A DNA stretch of 64,000 bases. Source: Kosakonia sp. SMBL-WEM22. GTDB taxonomy: Bacteria > Pseudomonadota > Gammaproteobacteria > Enterobacterales > Enterobacteriaceae. The stretch is taken from positions 93,341 to 157,340 of the forward strand of contig NZ_CP051489.1 of the NCBI RefSeq assembly GCF_014490785.1. Reading direction: 5' to 3'. The notes under the pieces were generated by a model that did not search any database, had not been told where the DNA came from, and was given only the letters and a program-made list of their open reading frames with translations. Below are positions 42,753 through 51,464 of the stretch, in pieces (position 1 is the first letter of the stretch; each line of letters begins with the position of its first letter). Both the position numbers and the translations under genes were made by a program.

Positions 42753-43265
42753 CTATCGTTCCAGATAAATGAGTGCGAGTTGCAGATGGTGCTCTATAAA
42801 GTTTGTTTTAAATGCGCTATAACGATGTGCATCGTCCTTATATAGCAATACTGCTGCACGCTTCATCTCAGCGTAAGCCATTGCAATATTTCTGTTTTTC
42901 CTCAGATAATCACGAAAAGCAAGATGCCTTAGTATCTGTATATCTCCGACTGAAAACGCATGTACTTGATGGCTACGCTGATCACCGCCCTTAATGAAGT
43001 ACCGACGCCCTGCAATACCGTTTTCACCGCGAGCAATGTATCCGGCGTTAACCATTGCAGGGATGTATTTATCCAATTCGTTGATATCGTGAACTTCCAG
43101 AAGGATATCAATCACGGGTTTTGCTGAGAGGCCAGGCACTGACGTACTACCAATGTGATGAATATTTTTAGCAACGTCACCCAACAGCGTCTTTATGAGA
43201 AAACTTTCAGCGTTGAACATCTCAGGCCATTTTTCATCGTATGGCACTACAGCTATTTTACGCAT
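42753..43265 (-). CDS. GrpB family (UPF0157) nucleotidyltransferase-like protein
   Basis: A 170-residue GrpB-type protein: VVPYDEKWPEMFNAES at the start, IHHIGSTSVPGLSAKPVIDILLEV (nucleotidyltransferase-like core) and RYFIKGGDQRSHQVHAF. The ATG at 43265 is chosen after GGAGGT. Proteins of this family often ride on mobile DNA as single cargo genes; substrate unknown. Confidence 0.88.
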   Translation of the reverse strand: MRKIAVVPYDEKWPEMFNAESFLIKTLLGDVAKNIHHIGSTSVPGLSAKPVIDILLEVHDINELDKYIPAMVNAGYIARGENGIAGRRYFIKGGDQRSHQVHAFSVGDIQILRHLAFRDYLRKNRNIAMAYAEMKRAAVLLYKDDAHRYSAFKTNFIEHHLQLALIYLER

Positions 43266-43323
43266 AAATACCTCCTTCTGTTCCCAGAGACTCATAAGAT
43301 AATATCTATGTTGCGAATCGCTG

Positions 43324-43791
43324 TTACCGCCGTAGCATCTGCCGCAGCCGCTTCTGTTGCCAACGGCTGATCAGCCCGCGAAAAACAAACGTCCTCATGC
43401 CACGAACAAACAGCAGTGCAAACCAGATCCCCGCTACCCACAATGACCATACGCTGGCCGGGGCCGTAAAGTAGTTAAGAACAAGCAGCAGTGCACAAAC
43501 AACGATAGCTGTAATAACTGACCGATAAAAACGGCCTTCCTCAGCGAGGTTGTTCTTCGCTTCGGCAATTCTCTGGTCGAGCGCGTCATCCCCAGGCGTA
43601 TCACGTTCAGAAAGATCCGCAACACTCACCTCAAATACAGCTGCCAGGGCGCTCAGTGTTTCCAGGCTGGGCTGATCGCCATTCTCGATACGCTGCACCG
43701 TGCGCACACTCAGCCCGGACATTTCGGCAAGCTGCTCCTGGGACCAGGCTCGCACAAGACGCAGCGACCTAAATTTATTGGTATCACTCAT
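43324..43791 (-). CDS. XRE-family regulator with C-terminal 2TM domain
   Basis: A 155-residue protein. The HTH is at about residues 5-62 (LRLVRAWSQEQLAEMSGLSVRTVQRIENGDQPSLETLSALAAVFEV), and two membrane segments follow (VITAIVVCALLLVLNYFTA; SLWVAGIWFALLFVRGM). A membrane-tethered regulator. Directly downstream lies the GrpB gene on the same strand. Confidence 0.88.
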   Translation of the reverse strand: MSDTNKFRSLRLVRAWSQEQLAEMSGLSVRTVQRIENGDQPSLETLSALAAVFEVSVADLSERDTPGDDALDQRIAEAKNNLAEEGRFYRSVITAIVVCALLLVLNYFTAPASVWSLWVAGIWFALLFVRGMRTFVFRGLISRWQQKRLRQMLRR

Positions 43792-44036
43792 ATTATGTCT
43801 CCGAATGGAAGGTGGTCAGCGCATAGTGTTGTCCAGACAATCCTGCACGACCACGATCATAACCCGACAGTAACCTGACAAAGTTCTGACACGCCACTTT
43901 GAGCGAGAAGCAGACTGTTACGCGTTGAAGTTGATTGTATTACTTAGGTAAAAAATTATCTTTTTACTTAAGTTAAGTTGTATCTTTGATAGTATTAAAA
44001 AAGGTATAGATAGATTATGCTACTGAGGGAATAAAA

Positions 44037-44846
44037 ATGTCAAAAATTAGTGAACGATGGAAGCACAATGGTATTACCAAAGGTTATTGCAATATTTGTG
44101 GAAAATATGACTTGCTCACAAAAGATCATGTCCCTCCAAAGTGCGCCATAACCTTAGGTCCTGTCCTTCAGAAAACAGTTAGCGAATTTTTTAATGCTCA
44201 GGAACCAGTTAAACCATTAAATGCTAAAAATGGATCTTATTTCAGAACCATTTGCGGCCACTGCAACAATAAGGTTTTAGGTGGGTTCGATGTTGCAATT
44301 GAAAATGTAGCAAACTCCTTTAAAGAACAGTTGAATCAATATATGAATGGTATGAATGTATATCCATTCATTAGAATACCTTTTGATAGTATATCTTTCA
44401 CTAAGGCTATGATTGGACATGTGCTATCAGCAACTTCAGTTGAAGATTGTAAAAAAGAACCCGTAGATACCCCCTTCTATACACCTTTAAAAGATTATGT
44501 TTTGGGTAAAAACCCAAGTTTTGAGGAGACTCATGATATTTACTACTGGTTTTACCCACACAGAATGCACATATCTGCTCAAAGTGTAGCATTTATGAAC
44601 GAAGGACATGTGGCAATTATTTGTGCTTTACATTTTTTCCCTATCGGATTTATTATCACAATAAAAAATGAAGGAACATATCCTGCTCACTCAACAAAGT
44701 TAGATCTTGAAGATAAATTCCTTACATTTAATATGACCTCTATAAATTATGAGTATACGACATTTCCATTTGTAAATCTTAAGGGAAACCAAATGTATGC
44801 TATAAGCAACGGACATACTTGTGTGAGTTATCCAATAATTAAGTGA
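44037..44846 (+). CDS. HNH-like zinc protein, possible defence nuclease
   Basis: A 269-residue protein. The N-terminus has a CxxC (C18, C21: YCNICGKYDLLTKDHVPPK) with an Asp-His pair at 30-31, then a second CxxC (C73, C76: TICGHCNNKVLGG) with asparagines after it. That is the layout of a zinc-bound HNH/McrA-type fold. The remaining 180 residues are of unknown fold. AT-rich compared with the plasmid backbone. It stands alone, flanked by palindrome-type repeats. A role against phage or foreign DNA is possible but unproven. Confidence 0.6.
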   Translation: MSKISERWKHNGITKGYCNICGKYDLLTKDHVPPKCAITLGPVLQKTVSEFFNAQEPVKPLNAKNGSYFRTICGHCNNKVLGGFDVAIENVANSFKEQLNQYMNGMNVYPFIRIPFDSISFTKAMIGHVLSATSVEDCKKEPVDTPFYTPLKDYVLGKNPSFEETHDIYYWFYPHRMHISAQSVAFMNEGHVAIICALHFFPIGFIITIKNEGTYPAHSTKLDLEDKFLTFNMTSINYEYTTFPFVNLKGNQMYAISNGHTCVSYPIIK

Positions 44847-44900
44847 CTGGTAAATCATACAACCGGCGCATGTTCACTTTCTACATATACCATCTATATT

Positions 44901-44924
44901 GTCCGCTCTTGGCACAAAGCGGAC
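44901..44924. repeat. Dispersed palindrome, copy 6
   Basis: Perfect GTCCGCT / AGCGGAC arms, centre CTTGGCACAA. Just downstream of the HNH-like gene. Confidence 0.85.
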
Positions 44925-44970
44925 CCTCTGTAGATTCACGAAGTATGCCGGGACGAAAAGCAGATCTTTT

Positions 44971-45408
44971 CTACAAGGTCTTACTCATAAATATCCGGCT
45001 AGTACCTTCTGGTTTGCACTCAATACGTCCGAACTCTTTCCAGCCGTGTTTTTTGTAGAACTCAGGGGCCTGGAAGCTTATCGTGTACAAAAATGCAGCA
45101 GCACAGCCTCTTTTTCTACCTTCTTCCTCAAAGCGAATAAGAATATCTGTACCAAGCCCCCTTCTCCGCAACTCTGGTGGCAGATAGAAAAGGTCGATGA
45201 AAAGCAGGCCTAAAGAAGAGCGTCCTTGCATACCTCCCAGCACTTCACCGGTGTCACTTGATTTCACTAATACGGATAATGGCTGCCGATCGCTTATACC
45301 TGTCATTAAGTCGTTAAAATGATTAAGTCCCTCCTCAATAGGCAGCAATTGTCCTGCCCCCGGATTTATGCATACATCCAGACATATCCCTTCGACTGAG
45401 CTATTCAT
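44971..45408 (-). CDS. GNAT N-acetyltransferase
   Basis: A 145-residue GNAT protein with the acetyl-CoA loop ELRRRGLGTDILIRFEEEGRKRG (about residues 78-100) and a motif-B region AAAFLYTISFQAPEFYKKHGWKEFG. Substrate unknown. No resistance class is recognised. Confidence 0.88.
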   Translation of the reverse strand: MNSSVEGICLDVCINPGAGQLLPIEEGLNHFNDLMTGISDRQPLSVLVKSSDTGEVLGGMQGRSSLGLLFIDLFYLPPELRRRGLGTDILIRFEEEGRKRGCAAAFLYTISFQAPEFYKKHGWKEFGRIECKPEGTSRIFMSKTL

Positions 45409-45596
45409 CTAACTTACCTTTCCTGGAACAAGTGCTGTTAATATATACATATCCTTGTTTCCAGTACCACGCCGTATGTGTTCTTTTGTGATTTAATCAG
45501 CATTGTAATGATCGTTCATTTATGACACACAGCAGACTGTCCGGGAAGCGTCTGGTGAAATCGTTCAGGGTCAGGCAGGGATGAAAGTTTCCATAA

Positions 45597-46554
45597 CTAA
45601 GAAACCAGACTGCTCACACCCTCATAAATCCAGTCTTTTTGATCACGAAACATTGCATTGAGTATGGTGACAAATTTCCTTATACAGGCAGTAAGAGCCA
45701 CTTTTTTCGGTTTTCCTCTCGCGAGTAATCCATCATAAAACGCCCTGATTTGAGGGTTAAAACGAACTGCTGAAAGCATGGCCATATAAAGCGTCGCGCG
45801 CAGACCAGACCTGCCTCCCCAGATCGCCCTCTTCCCCCCTGAGTTGTCCGCTGTCCCTGTCATAAGGGCAAACACCGACCAGAGCTGAAACCTGTCGGCG
45901 CGTAAGCGAGCCCAGTTCAGGGAGCTGTATCAAAAGAGCAGCCTGCGTTACTGGCCCTATACCTTTTACTTTATCGAGCAACTTACGTTTTGAAGCCAGA
46001 GTGTCATCCTGGCGTAGCCTTTGCTTAATCTCGGCATCCAGTATATCAATCTCAGCATCAAGCCATTTAATGTGCCGCATGATCCCCTGCTCGATATAAA
46101 TGCCACATCGTTCCCTGAGGCGATTGGTTTCCATCACCCGACTCTGAACCAGCTGACGCCGGCGCATCAGCAGTATGGCTAAATGCTGTTGATGCTCGCT
46201 TTTTGCCGGTCTGTACTGTGGTGTCATGCGACGGCCATATTCGCAGATAATTCTCGCGTCGATGGGATCACTCTTTGCCACCCTGCCCATGGCTCTGGCA
46301 AAGTTCTTTATCTGACGAGGATTAATCACTGCGACTGGCAGACCCGATGCACTCAGCATTAATTCAGCAGTACAGTGATACCGGCCTGTTGCTTCCATGA
46401 TAATTCCAGCTACAGCAAGCCCGCTGAGTGCTTCATGCAATTCAAGCACTCCCGCAGCTGAATTTTCCAGATGCAGTAACTGCCCGGTAGTGTCGATAAA
46501 CACTTCCAGGGTGTTTTTGGCTACGTCTATTCCGACAGTGGTTTTATCGCTCAT
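45597..46554 (-). pseudogene. IS110-family transposase, frameshifted
   Basis: DEDD-type transposase of the IS110 family. The N-terminal part reads from 46554 (GIDVAKNTLEVFIDT with Asp10, IIMEATGRYH, AKSDPIDARII) through the helix-hairpin region (VKGIGPVTQAALLIQL) to SALVGVCPYDRDSGQLRG. The C-terminal part (KRAIWGGRSGLRATLYMAMLSAVRFNP ... NAMFRD) continues in another frame to 45597. A G6 run near 45837 where five G would keep the frame explains the break: either an inactivating indel, a sequencing error or slippage. Confidence 0.88.
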
Positions 46555-46800
46555 GTTCAGTTCTCCCTGCCTTGCAGATACGGGCTGTTTGCACGCCCGG
46601 GCAATTGTTCGGGCTAATACTGAGACTGATGCTGCGCAATGATGCTCACCCTCGGGCTCATATCCCAGGACGACGAACGTGCTGCAACATCAGGTAAAAC
46701 ACAATGAGTGTATACGCTTCTCACTGTCACCCTGAACATACAAGGATGAGGACGAAGTGTACCCTTCAGGACGCAGCGGCCGGGCCAGCGTGAAGGCACG
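46555..46800 (-). mobile_element. Non-coding end of the IS110 element (possible guide RNA region)
   Basis: The 245 bases upstream of the transposase start have no supported gene. In the IS110 group, the non-coding end upstream of the transposase encodes the bridge RNA that selects target and donor. The exact element ends were not identified, so the boundary is a guess. Confidence 0.4.
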
Positions 46801-46837
46801 GTGTGGTTGCTTTGTCAGGGGAAGCCAGGTATTGAAA

Positions 46838-46861
46838 GTCCGCTTTGTGCCAGAAGCGGAA
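46838..46861. repeat. Dispersed palindrome, copy 7
   Basis: GTCCGCT / AGCGGAA arms, centre TTGTGCCAGA (the reverse orientation of the TCTGGCACxA centre). Just outside the IS110 region. Confidence 0.8.
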
Positions 46862-47045
46862 GTTGGAGTGCCAAAGGCCCTCTAAAAGTGATGGCCCGTT
46901 TTCCAGGGATACTTACAATCGTACTGGGTCAGGTCGGCTCTCGATCAAGCCATACTGGAACGGTTCTATTCAGAATTTGGATGAAATAAAGAATTCAGAT
47001 GCGGATCCAATACCATTTGGACTTCTTGTGCAACAGGTGAAATGG

Positions 47046-47927
47046 TCAGTTCCAGTATTCATATTTTGCCGTCATTACGGCGTTATGTTTGTCCACATAC
47101 TGTTTATCTTTCTGATCGGTTGGGGTGATTGTTATATTCACATTAGCTTGTGTGCATGCTCCATGTGAGTTCCACTGCTCGCAGGTGGTCAGATTTTTTT
47201 CGATAGTGAAATACGTCTGGGTCTTGCTTAGGGTCAACTCACGGCCCTCGTTATCATAGCTAAACTCCTCTATGGTTGAGGGTGATTGGGTTTTGATCAG
47301 GCGATGATTGCTATCATAACTATATACAATCGTATAATTATCTATCGGCATACTTCCTTTGCTTGTCGCGCTTGCCAGTAATCCCAATGAATTGAAGGCG
47401 TAGTCGATTGTGCTGACTACGGTTTTGTCTTTATTTTCCGGTTTTGTGGCCGCGATGACCGAACGATTAACCGCACGGCTGAGAATCCCTTTATCGTTAA
47501 GCAGGTACATTCCCTCAAGAATCTGTCGATATATCTGCGTGATTTTCTCGCTGTTTTTATCGGCTATGACCCCGCTTGAGTCTACCTTGATGCGCCAGCC
47601 AGATTCCGTTTTATTCAACTGAATGTCAGAGGTTGCCGTGAAAACGCCGTTCTGGCCCGTTGAGGTTTTGACCTCTTTCATATTGCCGCCAATTAACTCA
47701 CCGCATTGACTGAAATTGCTTTGAACCGATGTGCGGAGATACCCATCAGGACTATCGATAGTGATTGATACAGATTTGGGAACTTCAGTTCTTGTAGGCT
47801 CGTTCAGAAGGATGAAGTTGTTCAGTTGGTTTTTAGCGAAGGTTTCTGTAGTGCATTGTGTTGCATAAGTCTGAAATGTGCAGAGAGATAAGAGAGTAAT
47901 TAACAATTTTTTATTATTGAATGACAT
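47046..47927 (-). CDS. Secreted protein with YD-repeat-like segment
   Basis: A 293-residue protein with a signal peptide (MSFNNKKLLITLLSLCTFQTYA). The mature part contains YSYDSNHRLIKTQ and FSYDNEGRELTLSKTQ, which resemble single YD/RHS repeats, plus two cysteine-bearing stretches (TTCEQWNSHGACTQ). Likely periplasmic or surface. No toxin tip is visible. Function not recognised. Confidence 0.65.
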   Translation of the reverse strand: MSFNNKKLLITLLSLCTFQTYATQCTTETFAKNQLNNFILLNEPTRTEVPKSVSITIDSPDGYLRTSVQSNFSQCGELIGGNMKEVKTSTGQNGVFTATSDIQLNKTESGWRIKVDSSGVIADKNSEKITQIYRQILEGMYLLNDKGILSRAVNRSVIAATKPENKDKTVVSTIDYAFNSLGLLASATSKGSMPIDNYTIVYSYDSNHRLIKTQSPSTIEEFSYDNEGRELTLSKTQTYFTIEKNLTTCEQWNSHGACTQANVNITITPTDQKDKQYVDKHNAVMTAKYEYWN

Positions 47928-48069
47928 TATTTGTTGTCCTAATAAACTGATCAGTTATCCAGATTTGGTGATGTTGGCGAAGTTTTGCTTCATTGGCTGT
48001 TTGTCTGGTTTGACTCACTTGCCAATCAGTGGCTTCACTGTAATCTGGCTACATGCTTTGTACAAGAAG

Positions 48070-48093
48070 GTCCGCTTCTCGCTCATAGCAGAA
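48070..48093. repeat. Dispersed palindrome, decayed copy 8
   Basis: Left arm GTCCGCT intact, right arm decayed (AGCAGAA), centre TCTCGCTCAT. Upstream of the DUF6572 gene. Confidence 0.6.
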
Positions 48094-48178
48094 CTAATGG
48101 CAGTGGTCTATGTAAGAAGGTCTGTGTTATTTTTACTATTATAATTAATCATCAAACTTGGGTATAAGCAGGTAAGTT

Positions 48179-48511
48179 ATGTCAGTAGAAGACCTCAACA
48201 CGATTGACTGTATTGGTATACCGATAGAAAATCCTAATGAGGTGAACTTGGGGATTTCTGATCATCTTGACTGGGATGCCTCTTTTGATGAACATCTGTT
48301 TCTGCTCCAGGAAAAATTAAACACATACCTGCGTTTCATCGAGTCGGGAGAAATCTATCAAAGTTTTCCACCTGCTACTCAAACGACAAAAAAAGTCATT
48401 GAAATCTTTTGTAAATATCAACCGTCATCTCAAGCAAACCCTTTTCTAAATCATGTCACTGATTGCATAAAAGAGCTGGGCATCGAACTTAAAATTAAGG
48501 TAGAAGGATAA
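48179..48511 (+). CDS. DUF6572 family protein
   Basis: A 110-residue soluble acidic protein (MSVEDLNTIDCIGIPIENPNEVNLGISDHLDWDASFDEHLFLLQEKLNTYLRFIESGEIY...). The ISDHLDW and LQEKLNxYLxFIESGEI patterns match DUF6572, a small family often found near polymorphic toxin or immunity loci. No partner toxin is seen here. Confidence 0.7.
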   Translation: MSVEDLNTIDCIGIPIENPNEVNLGISDHLDWDASFDEHLFLLQEKLNTYLRFIESGEIYQSFPPATQTTKKVIEIFCKYQPSSQANPFLNHVTDCIKELGIELKIKVEG

Positions 48512-48587
48512 GAATCTGCCCTGTTGCTAACTAAAGCATCGGGCTATGTCAGTGAAGCCTGAAATTTTTTCGCAAAGAACTATGAAC

Positions 48588-48611
48588 TTCCGCTCCTCGC
48601 TCTCAGCGGAC
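48588..48611. repeat. Dispersed palindrome, copy 9
   Basis: Arms TTCCGCT / AGCGGAC, centre CCTCGCTCTC. A half copy with the TGTGCCAGAAGCG end follows near 48638-48652, downstream of DUF6404 copy 2. Confidence 0.75.
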
Positions 48612-48685
48612 CATTAGCTCAGTAAGCCCTGTACGCATTGTGCCAGAAGCGAATTTTAAGCGATGCTGAGTCGTTTGTAAGTCAT

Positions 48686-49033
48686 TTAGAGGTTTTTCCA
48701 GTCAGGCAGATTATTGGCCTTTTTACGCCACCAGTGAAACGCTGCCGTCATTACGCCACACAGAATCCCACCGAAGATACTTCTGAATATCGCTGAGGAA
48801 GGTTGAACGCCCATACCTTGCCAAACGAAAAACCACATGACGAGTCCCCATACAAGACCAAATCCGAATCCCATAATTAACGTTACTTGCCAGAATGAAG
48901 CGAAAGGTAATGGCGGGATTTTTAGTCCTAACTTCCATAATGCACGCAACAGAGGAGGAGCGTAGTTGCTGCGCCACATTTTTTTACTTTCCATAATGGC
49001 TAATGCCCGTTTCTTTTTTCGCTCAAAACTCAT
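48686..49033 (-). CDS. DUF6404 family small membrane protein, copy 2
   Basis: A 115-residue close paralogue of the gene at 41641-41988 (MSFERKKKRALAIMESKKMWRSNYAPPLLRALWKLGLKIPPLPFASFW), in opposite orientation. The ribosome site and first codons are nearly the same in DNA. The differences are mainly in the second half (VWQGMGVQPSSAIFRSIFGGILCGV). The two copies form an inverted pair around a 6.7-kb segment. Function unknown. Confidence 0.8.
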   Translation of the reverse strand: MSFERKKKRALAIMESKKMWRSNYAPPLLRALWKLGLKIPPLPFASFWQVTLIMGFGFGLVWGLVMWFFVWQGMGVQPSSAIFRSIFGGILCGVMTAAFHWWRKKANNLPDWKNL

Positions 49034-49155
49034 CTTTTTCTCCCTGAATCACACTTAGTCTGTTTTAGGGACCTCTGTTATGATTTCCAGCATTCAGATC
49101 TGAACTATGAGGTGCAGAATTCACTTGGTATCATAACTCAAAAGAGACTGACTAT

Positions 49156-49193
49156 GTTCGCTGTTCGCTGTTCGCTGTTCGCTCATTGCGGAC
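49156..49193. repeat. Palindrome copy 10 with a fourfold heptamer expansion of its left arm
   Basis: GTTCGCT is repeated four times without gaps (49156-49183), followed by CATT and GCGGAC. It looks like a family member whose left arm was amplified in tandem. Confidence 0.7.
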
Positions 49194-49211
49194 CTCACGG
49201 CGCTTCAGTCG

Positions 49212-49235
49212 ATCCGCTCTGTGCCCGAAGCGGAC
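49212..49235. repeat. Dispersed palindrome, copy 11
   Basis: Arms TCCGCT / AGCGGA, centre CTGTGCCCGA. Only about 20 bases from copy 10, in front of the GNAT gene. Confidence 0.75.
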
Positions 49236-49320
49236 TTTACTCTTTTGTTTAACAAAAATGTTGAAACAAAATCGTTTCATGATAAATCTATAAATATAAG
49301 AAGACGAAAAGGAAAAACAA

Positions 49321-49797
49321 ATGAAAATCAGGCTTGCAGTACCTGAAGAGGCAGTGGAATGCTGGAATATAAGGAATCTTTCTATCCGGGAAGGATGTAA
49401 GCCAAGTTATTGTGCCAGAGTGCTTGAGGCCTGGACGCCTGAAGCTATGCCTGAACATTACAGGGAGGTTATTACAGAAAATCCTTTCTTTGTTGTCGAC
49501 CTGCCTGATGCAGGAATAGTGGCAACGGGTTATCTGGACCTTACCGAGGGTAGTGTAGAAGCTATTTTTACATTGCCGGATTATTTTGGTAAAGGTTTTG
49601 CCAGTCTGATTATTGAAACGATTAAAGATGAGGCGATTAAAAGAGGGCTGAAACAGTTAACCTTGACCTCAACACCAAACGCGCAAACTTTCTACGAAAA
49701 GCATGGCTTTATGTTTATCAAGGAAACTACATCCCCATCAAGACTTGCCCAAACAGATCTGCGTTGCATGAATATGTCCATTGCATTATCAGCCTAA
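49321..49797 (+). CDS. GNAT N-acetyltransferase
   Basis: A 158-residue GNAT protein (MKIRLAVPEEAVECWNIRNLSI) with FTLPDYFGKGFASLIIETIKDEAIKRG as the acetyl-CoA loop and LTSTPNAQTFYEKHGF as the C-terminal motif. AAGGAAAAAC precedes the ATG. Substrate unknown. Confidence 0.88.
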   Translation: MKIRLAVPEEAVECWNIRNLSIREGCKPSYCARVLEAWTPEAMPEHYREVITENPFFVVDLPDAGIVATGYLDLTEGSVEAIFTLPDYFGKGFASLIIETIKDEAIKRGLKQLTLTSTPNAQTFYEKHGFMFIKETTSPSRLAQTDLRCMNMSIALSA

Positions 49798-50443
49798 ATT
49801 TTTGCTCTCGGCAAGAGAGCTCACCAACGGAAATTTGATCGCGACAAGTTCAGTACGGCAGCTTCGACCCCCTATACTAATTAGGGCTCATTTGTTCAAT
49901 GTCCGCTTCTCGCACATAATGGCCCCCGCCCTTACCCACGCATAAGACAGTTGCTTGCCGGCGAGCCAGCCCGGCTACCGTGAGGGCACGGCACTTTCTG
50001 CCCGCCACAGGCCGGACATCAGGACGGACAGTGGCAGAGAGGTGGAGCGCAGCGACGTCCTTTCAGAACGTATTGCAGCAGGGGAATGTCTTCAGGGGGC
50101 ATGGCATACCGGAGGGGCGGGACAGGAAAAGTGTCAGCGTGATGCAGGAGAAATAAAGACCGGCAGGTTCGACATCGGACCTGCCGGAAAGGAGTCCTGA
50201 TTGCGATAATGCATGTCCGGTATGCCTTTTGTTATTGATTTAAGTTTAGGGTAATCAGTATGAATTTCGCCTGGGATACAATTTATTTAAATTTAAGTCA
50301 TGCTTAACGAGGGCAACGGGTTACTGTCCGGCAGATTACGGGTATCACGCCCGAAGGCGCGATACCTGCGGGCTCCCTGCCGCCCGCGCCGGCGGCCTCC
50401 GCATTCACCGGGAAAACCGCCCGACGAACACGGAGGGAATGGG
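49798..50443. other. Gene-poor junction region
   Basis: No convincing gene. It holds decayed palindrome copy 12 (49901-49924: intact left arm GTCCGCT, no right arm). A GC-rich segment follows (about 49950-50200), whose short open frame has no recognisable product. Last comes an AT-rich stretch with TTTAAATTTAA. It looks like scrap from several recombination events. Confidence 0.5.
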
Positions 50444-50640
50444 TTACGCGCCTTTCGCCGCGTCGATCGCACAGCGCAGGTGCTCCCAGTTAAATCCGAT
50501 GTCAGCGTCATGGCTGTCCTCTGCCACTTCCATCGCCTGCCCCACCTGCTCCTCCGTCAGCTGTGCATCGAGCGTGAGAAAATCCGCCTGCAGCCAGAAC
50601 GTGCCGCAGCACAGGGCGTCTGTTGGGTCATTCCAGGAGC
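50444..50640 (-). pseudogene. 3' fragment of a plasmid hypothetical gene
   Basis: Reading leftward, the frame DALCCGTFWLQADFLTLDAQLTEEQVGQAMEVAEDSHDADIGFNWEHLRCAIDAAKGA ends in a stop and looks like the C-terminal end of a real protein with plasmid-like GC content. It is joined, near 50620-50640, to a LysR fragment on the other strand. The 5' part is missing. Confidence 0.55.
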
Positions 50641-51194
50641 AGTATCCTCTCATCGATCTCGTCATCAAAACCGGAAACGAGAAACTTGACCTGCACAGAA
50701 TGGATGCCGATCTGGCGGTCAGTTTTGATGATGCAGGACCGGAAAGGTTTCATCAGGAGCATCTGATGAATGAATATATTATCCCGGTATGCAGTCCGGA
50801 TTACGCTGAAAAATCCAGACTGACTGACCGTCCGGAAAACCTGCAGCATTGTCGCCTTCTTCACGACCGTCAGGCATGGAGTATGGATTCCGGTAATGAC
50901 GAGTGGCAGTTGTGGGGGACGCAGTTTGCCGTGGATATCAGAGCAGCCTGCAGCACCGAATTTGATCAGGCAGATCTTGCAGCTACCGCTGCGATAAATC
51001 ACGCTGGTGTCGCCATGGGGCGAAAAACGCTCGTGAAACAGAAAATTACATCCGCCGAGCTGGTTGCACCGTATCCTCAACTGGCGCTTCTCTGCCATCA
51101 GCGGTATTACATCAGCACACATGCTGACAGACGATGGCACAAGGTTGAGGCGTTTATCCGATGGCTTAAGGAAACCGCTGCGCAGGAGGCCTGA
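50630..51194 (+). pseudogene. 5'-truncated LysR-family regulator
   Basis: About 185 codons of a LysR effector-binding domain (YPLIDLVIKTGNEKLDLHRMDADLAVSFDDAG, YIIPVCSPDYAEKSRL, FIRWLKETAAQ). There is no helix-turn-helix, and the sequence changes abruptly to unrelated DNA upstream of about 50630. The remnant resembles the GcvA/DsdC branch of the family. It should not be able to bind DNA. Confidence 0.75.
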
Positions 51195-51217
51195 ACGCGT
51201 TCCTGACTGCGCTGGAG

Positions 51218-51240
51218 GTTCGCTTTTAGCGAGAGCAGAC
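51218..51240. repeat. Dispersed palindrome, decayed copy 13
   Basis: GTTCGCT / AGCAGAC with centre TTTAGCGAG; close to the end of the LysR fragment. Confidence 0.55.
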
Positions 51241-51464
51241 CTGAGCTTGCTCGTTTTGCCGGCGTTCGCGCCCGCCTGAACTGAGGAGTACATTAAATTC
51301 ACCCGGCATGCAGTTACATCTCCATTATTAAATCGCTAATGGATAAAATTTTGTCCAGTTGTAACTTATCCTCGCTAATGTCAGCTCTCCAGCGACATTC
51401 CCGTAATCAGTTTCCTGACGCTCCAGAAAAAATTCCACAACGTCGCAAGTATAAAATCAGCACT

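Noticed and set aside
38871..49235. Palindromes read as a CRISPR array
   Set aside because: Spacing ranges from tens of bases to kilobases with genes between; no regular spacers and no cas genes.
38871..49924. Palindromes read as integron attC sites
   Set aside because: They lack the GTTRRRY/RYYYAAC core pair and the variable long stem of attC. No integrase gene is present.
49955..50200. Short rightward open frame in GC-rich junction DNA
   Set aside because: No ribosome site, no recognisable motif and low-complexity composition.
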